Source: CAMLHP01 sp035707845 | Lineage (GTDB): Bacteria; Gemmatimonadota; Gemmatimonadetes; Gemmatimonadales; GWC2-71-9 | DNA length: 6,992 nucleotides | Reading direction: 5' to 3' | Assembly (NCBI GenBank): GCA_035707845.1 | Contig: DASSTP010000153.1 | Span: forward strand, 1 to 6,992 | In this document: in pieces, positions 1-6,592 of the stretch | Layout of the letters: each line of letters opens with the position of its first letter | Numbering within the stretch: the first letter of the stretch is position 1 | Program-made: the position numbers and the translations under genes | Notes under the pieces: model-generated | Databases searched by the model: none | Seen by the model: only the letters and a program-made list of their open reading frames with translations | What the model was told of the DNA's origin: nothing

Positions 1-1609
1 CCAGGGCGAGGCGGAGCGTATCAGGCGTTGACCGGCCGTTCACCCTTCCCGTTTCGTCGAATCCCTGATTGATGAGGATCGTGTGGTCCGTGGTGCTGTC
101 GAGCCGCTCGCGCCCGTCGAGGACGACGAGCGGGCCGGCGAGGCCTGCCGCGATCTGGAATCCTTCGTTGGAGTGCGAGTGATAGATGAACGTCCCGGCA
201 CGTGGCGGCGTGAAGCTGACCGTCATCGAATCGCCCGCCATGATCACCGGCATGGGGTGGGCGGCGCTGCCGCTCCAGCCCGGCACACCATCGGCATCGC
301 TGTTCTCCAGCTCGATGCCGTGCCAGTGCACGGCGCTGGGGTACGGCATCCGATTTACCACGGTGATGGCGACAGGCTGGCCCCGCTTGAGCAGCAGTGG
401 ATGGGTTGCCTCGGGAACCGAGTCCGGCGCGGGCGGCCGCGATCCCTGCTGCTCCACGAAGGCGTATCGATGGGCGGGACCCTTGCCCTGCACCGGCTGC
501 GCCTGCATGAACAGGCGAATGTGCCGGACAGGCCGCGCCGGCTGGGATGACGCGTCAGGCTTGCCGGTCACCGTGATCCCCAGCACCAGGCCGGCCATGC
601 TGGAGGCGCTGTGTCCCACCTCCGCCGGAGAATCGGGATCAGCCGGATCGGCCACCTTATTGAATGACAAATAGTGCGAGACGTGAAATCCGAAATGGCA
701 GTGGAAGAGCCAGTTGCCGGGTCGCGCCGCAACCCACTGCATCGACATCGTACCGCCAGGCAGCATCAGCTCGGTGACGGCCAGCCTGCGCGTTCCGGCG
801 GTGTACACGCTATCGGATTCGCCGTTCCCGCGGCTCTCGACGTCAAAGTAGAAACCGTGCAGGTGCATCGGGTGGCCGTCCGCGGAGGGATTGAGCCAGC
901 GCCAGCGCACCGTGTCGCCCGCCGCGAACGTGAATCGCTCGGTGTATGGCCATGATTTGCCGTTGATCACCATCATGTCGCGGGGAATCCACGGCTTGGG
1001 CTGAGTGGTATCCGGCTCCTCGAACCAGGTGCCAAGCACGAAGACTCGGTCGGCAGGAGCAGCATCCGTGGAATCCACGATCAAGCCGCCGTAGAGCTGG
1101 CTGTCCTCTCCATTGCGCTCTTCCATCGCGGCCCCCGGGAAACTCCCCCAGTAGTAATAGGACCCGGCTGCTCCCGCGTCGAAGCGCATGACGCGTGCTT
1201 CGCCTGGCCGCAGCTGCACCGTGTCCGATACGTCACCTGGACGCGAGTGGAAACCATGCAGGGTGAGTGTGGAATCTTTCAGAGTGTTGCGGACCATGAC
1301 GCGGATGGGCGTGCCGCGGACCACCCGGACCAGCGGTCCCGGAATAGAGAGCTGCTTCCCGACTTCAGCGAACGCCAGCACCGGCTGGCTTGGCCCCGAA
1401 TCGGCTGTCGGGAACCACTGCCCACGACGGATTTCGAGCTCGAGCACCAGCGTGTCGTGCTGCACGGAACCCGCCGATGAGCGGTTGTCGTTCGCGAGGA
1501 TGCGCTCGTCCGCGATTTCACTTCGCGCGCCCGAACCAGGCCCGCCACCGGCCAGCAGGAGGAGGAGGCCGACGAGCGCCCACGATGGCAGCGGGGCCGA
1601 GTGACGCAT
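1..1609 (-). CDS. Secreted multicopper oxidase, four-cupredoxin-type layout (3' end beyond left edge)
   Basis: This frame stays open for 536 codons from the ATG at 1609 to the left edge, so the C-terminus is missing. An AGGA ribosome binding site six bases upstream supports the start. Residues 1-28 look like a Sec signal peptide (R2, a Leu-rich core at 10-20, possible cleavage after A28) with no lipobox Cys, so a periplasmic or secreted enzyme is expected. Copper motifs are clear: HPMHLHG at 246-252, HCHFGFH at 303-309, HWHG at 428-431 and HSH at 477-479. Together these supply the usual ten His and one Cys of a type 1 site plus trinuclear cluster. The axial type 1 position (314) is Leu rather than Met. 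The order is odd: the C-terminal-type motifs precede the N-terminal-type ones. A first cupredoxin-like domain (about 45-190) keeps only LHGFH at 117-121 and a YYYWG where HSH would be. Known MCOs couple one-electron substrate oxidation to reduction of O2 to water; the substrate here is unknown. The gene lies 62 bp downstream of the lipoprotein gene and may be cotranscribed with it. Confidence 0.93.
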   Translation of the reverse strand, partial: MRHSAPLPSWALVGLLLLLAGGGPGSGARSEIADERILANDNRSSAGSVQHDTLVLELEIRRGQWFPTADSGPSQPVLAFAEVGKQLSIPGPLVRVVRGTPIRVMVRNTLKDSTLTLHGFHSRPGDVSDTVQLRPGEARVMRFDAGAAGSYYYWGSFPGAAMEERNGEDSQLYGGLIVDSTDAAPADRVFVLGTWFEEPDTTQPKPWIPRDMMVINGKSWPYTERFTFAAGDTVRWRWLNPSADGHPMHLHGFYFDVESRGNGESDSVYTAGTRRLAVTELMLPGGTMSMQWVAARPGNWLFHCHFGFHVSHYLSFNKVADPADPDSPAEVGHSASSMAGLVLGITVTGKPDASSQPARPVRHIRLFMQAQPVQGKGPAHRYAFVEQQGSRPPAPDSVPEATHPLLLKRGQPVAITVVNRMPYPSAVHWHGIELENSDADGVPGWSGSAAHPMPVIMAGDSMTVSFTPPRAGTFIYHSHSNEGFQIAAGLAGPLVVLDGRERLDSTTDHTILINQGFDETGRVNGRSTPDTLRLAL

Positions 1610-1619
1610 GGGGGTTCCT

Positions 1620-1689
1620 GGCTGATGGCCGAAAGCTGAAGGCTGAAGGCTGAAAGCCGAAGGCTGCGCGCTCAGCGCTCAGCGCTCAG
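1620..1689. repeat. Degenerate 7-bp tandem repeat, ten units in two sub-families
   Basis: Reading the plus strand in steps of seven from 1620 gives ggctgat, ggccgaa, agctgaa, ggctgaa, ggctgaa, agccgaa and ggctgcg, followed by three identical cgctcag units (1669-1689). The array fills most of the 62-bp gap between the lipoprotein gene and the oxidase gene. It covers the lipoprotein stop codon and its last five sense codons, and its other end reaches the oxidase Shine-Dalgarno (1616-1619). Units such as agccgaaggct (1655-1665) can form small hairpins, but there is no T-run to make a standard terminator. The periodicity is seen directly; any function (spacer, attenuation, slippage tract) is unknown. 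Confidence 0.85.
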
Positions 1690-2892
1690 CTCATATCGCT
1701 TTACATACCGCACTCCATCTGCATCCTCGAACCCAGCCCACACGGTGTCGCCCCGGAAGACCGGCGAGGGGTACTGCAGGAATCCCTCCGGTGCCGCCAC
1801 CTGGCCAAGATACCTGCCGTCCGGCTCGAAGACATCAAAGACCACCGGCTCCTTCCACTCGGGCGGATCCGAGGCATCATCAGCCTGCGCCGCGTGCCCC
1901 GGTTGCGAGAGCTGGATCCAGAGCCGTCCGTCATCGCCCGCGAATATCCCGGTGAACAGTGGCTTGGAATCCGGAATGTCGGGGCCGTTCCAGCTCCAGC
2001 CCGGAAAGTTCTCCTGGAACTGCCGCGTCAGGCGCTCCTTCTCCGCCGATGCTTCCGCCGATTGCACTGGCACCGGATCCACGCTGCGCTCGAGGCTGAG
2101 CGGCGAGCCAGGTCGATAGAGCGTGAGGTGATAGCGATTGCTCACGCCGCCCACGTAATAGCCGAGCGGACTGAAGGTCCACTCGGCCTCGGCGGTGAAC
2201 GGCACCGTACTCACGTTTGTCATGTTCTTGGTGCTGCCCGACACGTTGGCTTCAGTGACATTCCACGTCGGCGCAAGTATCGTGTCGCCGACACCCGCGG
2301 CGCCAATGTAGCCGAGCGCCGTGCGGCGTTGGTCGAACGGCTTGTCGGGGTCCACAATAACCCACGTGAGCGCATGACTTGCAGTGTCGACGTAAAGCTT
2401 TCGGCTGGTGAAGAAGCCGGCTGGAATTCGCCAGGCCTCGAGGTACGTTCCCACTGAATCGTAAACCGTGATTCGCCCGTTGCCCGGGTCGCGAATGAGC
2501 ACGCGCCCATCGGCGAGGACCGCGAGTCCGCCATCGGGATTGGCGTATTCGCCAGGTCCCCCGCCCTTCCGCCCGAAGGTGGCGACGTAATGCCCGTCGG
2601 GCGCGTACTTCCGCAGGACCGGTCCGTCATCGGAAATGTAGATGGAACCGTCCGGCGCCACGGCGATCGCACGAAATCCGCCGAGCAGGTCTACCTCGTC
2701 GCCTTCCGCCTTTCCCACGCTGGCGCGCTCCACCAGCGTCCTCGGTTTGCCCCAGACACTGCCGGCGACCGTCCGCACCACAATCGTGTCGCCCAGGGTG
2801 TCTCGCTCCGCGCGCCAGGCGTCGGCTCCGGAACGCTCGTCTCCACAGCCGGCGATCAGCAGGAGCATGGCCGGCAACACATGTCGGTTCAT
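1672..2892 (-). CDS. 6-bladed beta-propeller (NHL-like) lipoprotein
   Basis: The product has 406 residues. The ATG at 2892 is chosen because GGGGGGAG lies six bases upstream and because it opens directly on a lipoprotein signal: basic R3/H4, a hydrophobic core at 5-14, and the lipobox LIAGC with Cys16 as the lipidated residue. The open frame extends 107 codons further upstream, but that part overlaps the divergent ABC gene and has no signal character. The mature protein shows NHL/beta-propeller blade patterns: an AIAVAPDGSIYISD stretch around 75-88, a RKYAPDGHYVATFG stretch at 94-107 followed by GRKGGGPGEY, then a GLAVLADGRVLIRD blade and an ITVYDSVGTYLEAW blade. Such propellers usually act as binding or sensing scaffolds outside the cytoplasmic membrane; no catalytic residues are recognisable and the ligand is unknown. 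The last residues (ELSAER) are encoded by a 7-bp tandem repeat. It may share a transcript with the downstream oxidase. Confidence 0.9.
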   Translation of the reverse strand: MNRHVLPAMLLLIAGCGDERSGADAWRAERDTLGDTIVVRTVAGSVWGKPRTLVERASVGKAEGDEVDLLGGFRAIAVAPDGSIYISDDGPVLRKYAPDGHYVATFGRKGGGPGEYANPDGGLAVLADGRVLIRDPGNGRITVYDSVGTYLEAWRIPAGFFTSRKLYVDTASHALTWVIVDPDKPFDQRRTALGYIGAAGVGDTILAPTWNVTEANVSGSTKNMTNVSTVPFTAEAEWTFSPLGYYVGGVSNRYHLTLYRPGSPLSLERSVDPVPVQSAEASAEKERLTRQFQENFPGWSWNGPDIPDSKPLFTGIFAGDDGRLWIQLSQPGHAAQADDASDPPEWKEPVVFDVFEPDGRYLGQVAAPEGFLQYPSPVFRGDTVWAGFEDADGVRYVKRYELSAER

Positions 2893-2917
2893 TGCTGTCT
2901 CCCCCCGAGAATGCTCA

Positions 2918-2945
2918 AATATCAGCCTGACACCCCCGAGGGCAA
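2918..2945 (-). promoter_or_regulatory. Possible sigma-70-type promoter of the lipoprotein gene
   Basis: On the minus strand TTGCCC (2945-2940, four of six matches to TTGACA) is followed after 16 bp by GATATT (2923-2918, four of six matches to TATAAT). Transcription would start near 2911, leaving a leader of about 20 bases that contains the strong GGGGGGAG ribosome binding site. This AT-richer patch stands out in the 94-bp divergent intergenic region. It is read by eye only; housekeeping promoter rules of this organism are unknown. Confidence 0.4.
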
Positions 2946-2972
2946 GAAGGTTTCGTCGGCGCCAGCTCCGGC

Positions 2973-2978
2973 TATCTT
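2973..2978 (+). promoter_or_regulatory. Possible -10 element for a leaderless ABC transporter transcript
   Basis: TATCTT lies eight bases before the ATG at 2987, and no purine-rich Shine-Dalgarno is present at a usable distance from that ATG (the bases just upstream are pyrimidine-rich). This spacing fits a leaderless mRNA starting at or next to the A of the ATG, as is common in several high-GC phyla. No convincing -35 hexamer is visible 15-18 bp further up, so the call is tentative. Confidence 0.3.
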
Positions 2979-2986
2979 CCTCCGCC

Positions 2987-3958
2987 ATGGCTGCAAGCAC
3001 CCCCCTCATATCCGCGGGCCTCGCCCTCCGCGTCCACGGACTCCGCAAGACGTTCGGCGACGTCGTCGCCGTAGCTGGCCTCGACCTCGAGGTCTCGCCC
3101 GGCGAATGCTTTGGCCTGCTGGGACCCAACGGTGCCGGCAAGACCACGACCATCGAGATCTGTGAAGGCCTCACCCAACCCGACGCCGGCGAGGTAGAGC
3201 TGCTCGGACGCACCTGGCACGATCATGGTGACGACCTGCGCCAGCGGCTTGGCATCCAGTTGCAGGAGACCCAGCTCTCCGAGAAGCTCACTGTCCAGGA
3301 AACGCTGCGGCTCTTCCGCAGCTTCTACCGGAACGGGCGCGACGTCGGGGACGTCATCTCTCTCGTCCAGCTCGACGAAAAGCGCCGGGCCCGGGTGGGC
3401 ACGCTTTCCGGCGGCCAGAAGCAGCGCCTGGCCCTGGGCTGTGCGCTCGTGGGGGACCCGGAACTGGTCTTCCTCGACGAGCCGACGACCGGCCTGGATC
3501 CACAGGCACGCCGGCAGGTGTGGGAGCTGATCGAGGAGCTCAAGGCCACGGGCCGCACCATCCTCCTCACGACCCATTACATGGATGAGGCCGAGCGGCT
3601 GTGCGATCAGGTGGCCATCGTGGATCACGGACGGAACATCGCGCTGGGAACGCCGAGGCAGCTCATTGCGGGGCTTGGTGCGGAGCAGATCGTGGCCTTC
3701 GCGGTGGAGAAGCAGGCGGCAGGCCGGCTCGATCCGCAGACGCTGGCCGCGATTGCCACCGCGATCGATGCAACGCGGCCGGCGCACGCCACTGACACCG
3801 GCTGGGAACTCCCTGTGGCCGCGCTGCACCTCGCCATTCCGGCGTTGCTCGCCGAATTGGACCGCCGGGCGCTGCCGCTGGCTGAACTACGCACCCACTC
3901 ACCGACACTCGAGGATGTCTTCGTGTCGCTGACCGGCCGGGCACTGCGCGATGCCTGA
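2987..3958 (+). CDS. ABC transporter ATP-binding protein, ABC-2 (DrrA-like) exporter class
   Basis: The product has 323 residues and supplies ATP hydrolysis for the permease encoded next to it. All nucleotide-binding motifs are intact: aromatic A-loop F23, Walker A GPNGAGKT at 46-53, a Q-loop glutamine near 91-93, signature LSGGQ at 140-144, Walker B LVFLDEP at 160-166 with catalytic E165, D-loop GLDP at 169-172 and switch His197. A C-terminal extension of about 100 residues ends in a SPTLEDVFVSLTGRAL pattern typical of the drug, polysaccharide and lipid exporter ATPases paired with ABC-2 permeases. The ATG at 2987 is the only Met near the domain start; the frame continues upstream, but that part overlaps the divergent lipoprotein gene. 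There is no Shine-Dalgarno, so translation may be leaderless. The stop overlaps the start of the permease gene by 8 bp, implying translational coupling. The transported substrate cannot be told from sequence. Confidence 0.95.
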   Translation: MAASTPLISAGLALRVHGLRKTFGDVVAVAGLDLEVSPGECFGLLGPNGAGKTTTIEICEGLTQPDAGEVELLGRTWHDHGDDLRQRLGIQLQETQLSEKLTVQETLRLFRSFYRNGRDVGDVISLVQLDEKRRARVGTLSGGQKQRLALGCALVGDPELVFLDEPTTGLDPQARRQVWELIEELKATGRTILLTTHYMDEAERLCDQVAIVDHGRNIALGTPRQLIAGLGAEQIVAFAVEKQAAGRLDPQTLAAIATAIDATRPAHATDTGWELPVAALHLAIPALLAELDRRALPLAELRTHSPTLEDVFVSLTGRALRDA

Positions 3959-5012
3959 TCCGGGACATCCTGCCCCGGTGCGGGCGGCGCTGGTCGAGCT
4001 CACGCTGGTGCGCCTCCGGGAATTCGTGCGCGAGCCCGAAGCGCTCTTCTGGGTGTTCGGTTTTCCGCTGCTGCTCGCCCTCGGGCTCGGCATCGCCTTC
4101 CGCAACCGGCCGCCGGAGTCGGCGCGAGTGGGCGTGCTCCGTTCGGTGCCTGCGGCCGTGGCGTCCTCACTCGACTCGGCAACGGGGTTGACCGCCGTTC
4201 CCCTGGAGGACGACAGCGCCGGCGCGAGCGCGCTCCGCACCGCGGACGTGGCGCTGGTCGTGGCCCCCTCCGCCGGTGGCGGCATCGAGTACCGCTTTGA
4301 TCCGTCGCGGCCGGACGCCCGCATGGCGCGCCTGCTGGCGGACAAGGCAGTCCAGCAAGGCGCCGGACGGCACGACGCCATACCGGTTGCCGAAGCGACG
4401 GTACGCGAACGGGGCGCCCGCTACATCGATTTCTTCATTCCCGGATTGCTGGGGCTCAACCTGATGGGCAGCGGCATCTGGTCCATCGCGTTCGCGGTGG
4501 TGACCGCGCGGAAGCAGAAACTGCTCAAGCGGCTGGTCGCGACCCCGATGTCGCGCTCACAGTACCTGATGTCGTTCCTGCTGGCCCGGCTCTTCTTCCT
4601 GGTGCTCGAGGTGGGCGTGCTGGTGGGCTTCGCAGCGCTGGTGTTCGATGTGCCGGTGCGCGGATCGTTCGTCACGCTGGGGCTGATCTGCCTGGTCGCC
4701 GCGCTCAGCTTCAGCGCCATGGGACTGCTGGTGGCCTCACGGGCCCGCACGGTGGAAGCGGTCTCGGGCCTCGCAAACCTGGTCATGCTGCCCATGTGGA
4801 TCTTTTCCGGCGTCTTCTTCTCGTCGGCCAACTTCCCCAGGGTCATGCAGCCGTTCATCCAGGCGCTGCCGCTCACCGGCACGGTGGATGCCCTTCGCGC
4901 CATCATGCTCCGCGGGGCAACCCTCGCCTCGGTGTCGGGCGAGTTGCTGCTGCTCCTGGCATGGCTGGTCGTGCCCTTCGTGATCGCGCTGCGGCTCTTC
5001 CGCTGGCGCTAG
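3951..5012 (+). CDS. ABC-2 type transporter permease
   Basis: The product has 353 residues and is the membrane partner of the ATPase just upstream, with which it overlaps by 8 bp. The topology fits the ABC-2 family. After a short cytoplasmic N-terminus comes one membrane segment at about 33-50 (a FWVFGFPLLLALGLG stretch). A soluble extracytoplasmic domain of about 105 residues follows. Five further hydrophobic segments lie at roughly 163-185, 207-229, 237-258, 268-290 and 326-349. Family hallmarks are a KRLVATPMSRSQYL segment between the second and third helices and a GVFFSSANFP...ALPLTGTVDALR segment before the last helix. The whole transporter would be a homodimeric or 2+2 assembly exporting a lipid, drug or polymer; the substrate is unknown. 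The gene ends with TAG, followed by a 91-bp spacer without an obvious terminator, so read-through into the next gene is possible. Confidence 0.94.
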   Translation: MPDPGHPAPVRAALVELTLVRLREFVREPEALFWVFGFPLLLALGLGIAFRNRPPESARVGVLRSVPAAVASSLDSATGLTAVPLEDDSAGASALRTADVALVVAPSAGGGIEYRFDPSRPDARMARLLADKAVQQGAGRHDAIPVAEATVRERGARYIDFFIPGLLGLNLMGSGIWSIAFAVVTARKQKLLKRLVATPMSRSQYLMSFLLARLFFLVLEVGVLVGFAALVFDVPVRGSFVTLGLICLVAALSFSAMGLLVASRARTVEAVSGLANLVMLPMWIFSGVFFSSANFPRVMQPFIQALPLTGTVDALRAIMLRGATLASVSGELLLLLAWLVVPFVIALRLFRWR

Positions 5013-5060
5013 CCGTCCACTTGCACGCTTCTTGCGCTGTCAGTGCGATCTTGAGCCGGC

Positions 5061-5089
5061 TTATCGAGCAGGACCCACCGGACCATAAT
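5061..5089 (+). promoter_or_regulatory. Possible sigma-70-type promoter before the LicC-LicD-like gene
   Basis: CATAAT at 5084-5089 matches TATAAT at five of six positions and follows TTATCG (5061-5066, three of six matches to TTGACA) with a 17-bp spacer. Transcription would begin around 5096, leaving a very short leader before the GTG at 5104, or a leader of about 23 bases if the GTG at 5119 is the true start. A sigma-54-like motif lies further up at 5020-5036. Both are eye-read candidates. Confidence 0.35.
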
Positions 5090-5103
5090 GGGGACTACCC
5101 GAC

Positions 5104-6567
5104 GTGGGAGCACTCTCCGTGGAGAACCGCACCAGGCCGCGACACGCAGTCCTCCTCGCCGCGGGCCGGGGAAGCCGTCTCGGCACCCTGACAGAGGAGA
5201 CCCCAAAGTGCCTGCTGCCGGTAGGGGGCAGGTGCCTCCTCGATCGCCAGCTTGACGCCCTGGGCGCAGCCGGCGTCACGGACGTTACGGTAGTGGCCGG
5301 GTTCCAGGCCGCCAGGGTCGAGGCTCACGTCGCCGGACGCTGCAGGGTCATCCGCAACGAAGTGTGGGCGTCCACCAACAGCGTGGCGTCCCTGCATCTC
5401 GCCGCGCCGCACGTCCGCGGCCACGCCTTCATCTTCCAGAATGCCGATGTGCTCTACCCGCCGGAGCTGATGACGCGCTTCGTGGAGGCGCCGCGGGAGA
5501 ATGCCTGCCTGATCGACCCGCTCGCTCCCTTCGCCGAGACCGAGTATCACGTGGAAGTCCGGGACGGTCGGGTCGTGCGCTACAGCAGGGAGGTGCTGCC
5601 AGCGTCGTCGGCAGGCCGGAGCGCGCAGCTCGTGCGCATCGGGGCGGCCGACAATCCCGCTTTCCTCGACAGGATCGCCGAACTTGCTGCCGGCGCGGGC
5701 GCGCAGGGATTTCCCAACCTGGCGTATGATGTTCTCATGGCTGGAGAGGGACTCTGGCCGGTCTTCACTGCAGGGCTGCCCTGGTGGGAAGTGGACACGG
5801 CGGAGGACTACGCGCATTGCCGGGCGGCGTTCGATCCTTCGGAAGCCCGGGACGAGTCGCTGACGCCCGGAACCTGGGCGCGCCTTCGGGACCTCATGCG
5901 CGAGCGCCGATTGCCCTGGCGTCTCGCCTGGCTGCCCACCGTGATGCGATCGGGGCTGGCAAATCCAGTCCAGGCCGCCGCCCACGTCCGCGCATACCGC
6001 CATGGCGAACTGTCGCGCGGCGCACTCGACCTCGTCATGAACGGACTGCCGTTCCTCCGGCTGCTGATTGAGGAAGCGAACGGCTGTGATGTCCCCCTCA
6101 TGCTACTCTGGGGAACCCTGCTCGGCTGCGTGCGGGACGGCCGGCTTATCCGGGGCGACCACGACCTCGATCTGGGCGTCATGGCTCGCGACGTCGACAA
6201 GCTGCCCATCTTGCGGGAACGGATGCGTCAACACGGATTCAAGGTGCGAATTGAGAACAGCGAAAAGCTGTCCCTTGTCCATCCCCGCCACCCAAGCTTG
6301 TACCTGGATCTCGATGTTGTTCGACCCCATCCGCGCGGATGGGTGATCATCAACGCCGACGCAGATCCCAGGCGCCGCTTCAATTACATCTTTCCGCGTA
6401 CCGTCTTTGAACACCTGGCCCATGCCCGCCTCGGCGGCCAGCTCGACGTAACGGTTCCCGGCGATCCCGAAGGATTCCTCGCCGCCGTCTACGGCGACTG
6501 GCGCACTCCCCGGGCCAAGGTCCATTACCTGTATGGACCGAACAATGTGGAAGTGGAGCTGCTGTAG
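5104..6567 (+). CDS. LicC-like nucleotidyltransferase fused to a LicD-like phosphotransferase domain
   Basis: This single uninterrupted frame of 487 codons carries two enzyme domains. Residues about 13-243 form a nucleotidyltransferase of the LicC/sugar-1-phosphate class: LAAGRGSRLG at 18-27, PKCLLPVGG at 34-42 with K35, N85 and N92 in a NEVWASTNS segment, NADVLY with metal-binding D115, and WWEVDT with D231. Residues about 330-470 match the LicD/fukutin family: GTLLG at 337-341, an acidic DHDLD at 352-356 that corresponds to the DDDID metal site, and YGDWRTP at 463-469. In known systems LicC makes CDP-choline from phosphocholine and CTP, and LicD moves phosphocholine onto a surface glycan; related LicD-fold enzymes transfer other phospho-alcohols. 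The inferred role is activation and transfer of one such group by one cytoplasmic protein. About 90 residues in between (243-330) are unassigned. GTG 5104 has GGGGA nine bases upstream; GTG 5119 has GGGAG eight bases upstream and is an equally good start. The exact substrate is uncertain. Confidence 0.85.
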   Translation: MGALSVENRTRPRHAVLLAAGRGSRLGTLTEETPKCLLPVGGRCLLDRQLDALGAAGVTDVTVVAGFQAARVEAHVAGRCRVIRNEVWASTNSVASLHLAAPHVRGHAFIFQNADVLYPPELMTRFVEAPRENACLIDPLAPFAETEYHVEVRDGRVVRYSREVLPASSAGRSAQLVRIGAADNPAFLDRIAELAAGAGAQGFPNLAYDVLMAGEGLWPVFTAGLPWWEVDTAEDYAHCRAAFDPSEARDESLTPGTWARLRDLMRERRLPWRLAWLPTVMRSGLANPVQAAAHVRAYRHGELSRGALDLVMNGLPFLRLLIEEANGCDVPLMLLWGTLLGCVRDGRLIRGDHDLDLGVMARDVDKLPILRERMRQHGFKVRIENSEKLSLVHPRHPSLYLDLDVVRPHPRGWVIINADADPRRRFNYIFPRTVFEHLAHARLGGQLDVTVPGDPEGFLAAVYGDWRTPRAKVHYLYGPNNVEVELL

Positions 6568-6579
6568 GGAAAGGCCGAG

Positions 6580-6591
6580 CCGGGCGCCCGG
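6580..6591. terminator. 12-bp GC palindrome between convergent genes, possible bidirectional terminator
   Basis: CCGGGCGCCCGG is a perfect inverted repeat in the 25-bp gap between two convergent stop codons (TAG ending at 6567, and TGA on the minus strand at 6595-6593). A short GC hairpin here would suit a shared transcription end, but there is no T-run on either strand and the stem is only about four pairs with a four-base loop. It could be chance in GC-rich DNA. Confidence 0.3.
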
Positions 6592-6592
6592 G

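Noticed and set aside
83..1604. Several plus-strand open frames of 77-162 codons in the left part
   Set aside because: All lie opposite the multicopper oxidase, whose minus-strand frame is open over the whole stretch with intact copper motifs. They show no domains.
1655..1665. Rho-independent terminator after the lipoprotein gene
   Set aside because: The hairpin agcc-gaa-ggct has only four pairs and no T-run follows on the minus strand.
1620..1689. CRISPR array
   Set aside because: The repeat unit is only 7 bp with no spacers, so it is a simple tandem repeat.
2893..3213. Extension of the lipoprotein gene by 107 codons upstream of the ATG at 2892
   Set aside because: The extension would overlap the ABC ATPase gene on the other strand and would bury the lipobox signal in the middle of the protein. 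The ATG at 2892 has a strong ribosome binding site.
2972..3829. Minus-strand open frame of 285 codons opposite the ABC ATPase gene
   Set aside because: The plus strand encodes a complete set of ABC motifs here. The antisense frame has no recognisable domain and is explained by high-GC codon bias, which removes stops from the opposite strand.
5095..6003. Minus-strand open frame of 302 codons opposite the LicC-like domain
   Set aside because: It is antisense to clear nucleotidyltransferase motifs and has no domain features, only an Arg/Gly/His-rich composition typical of shadow frames.
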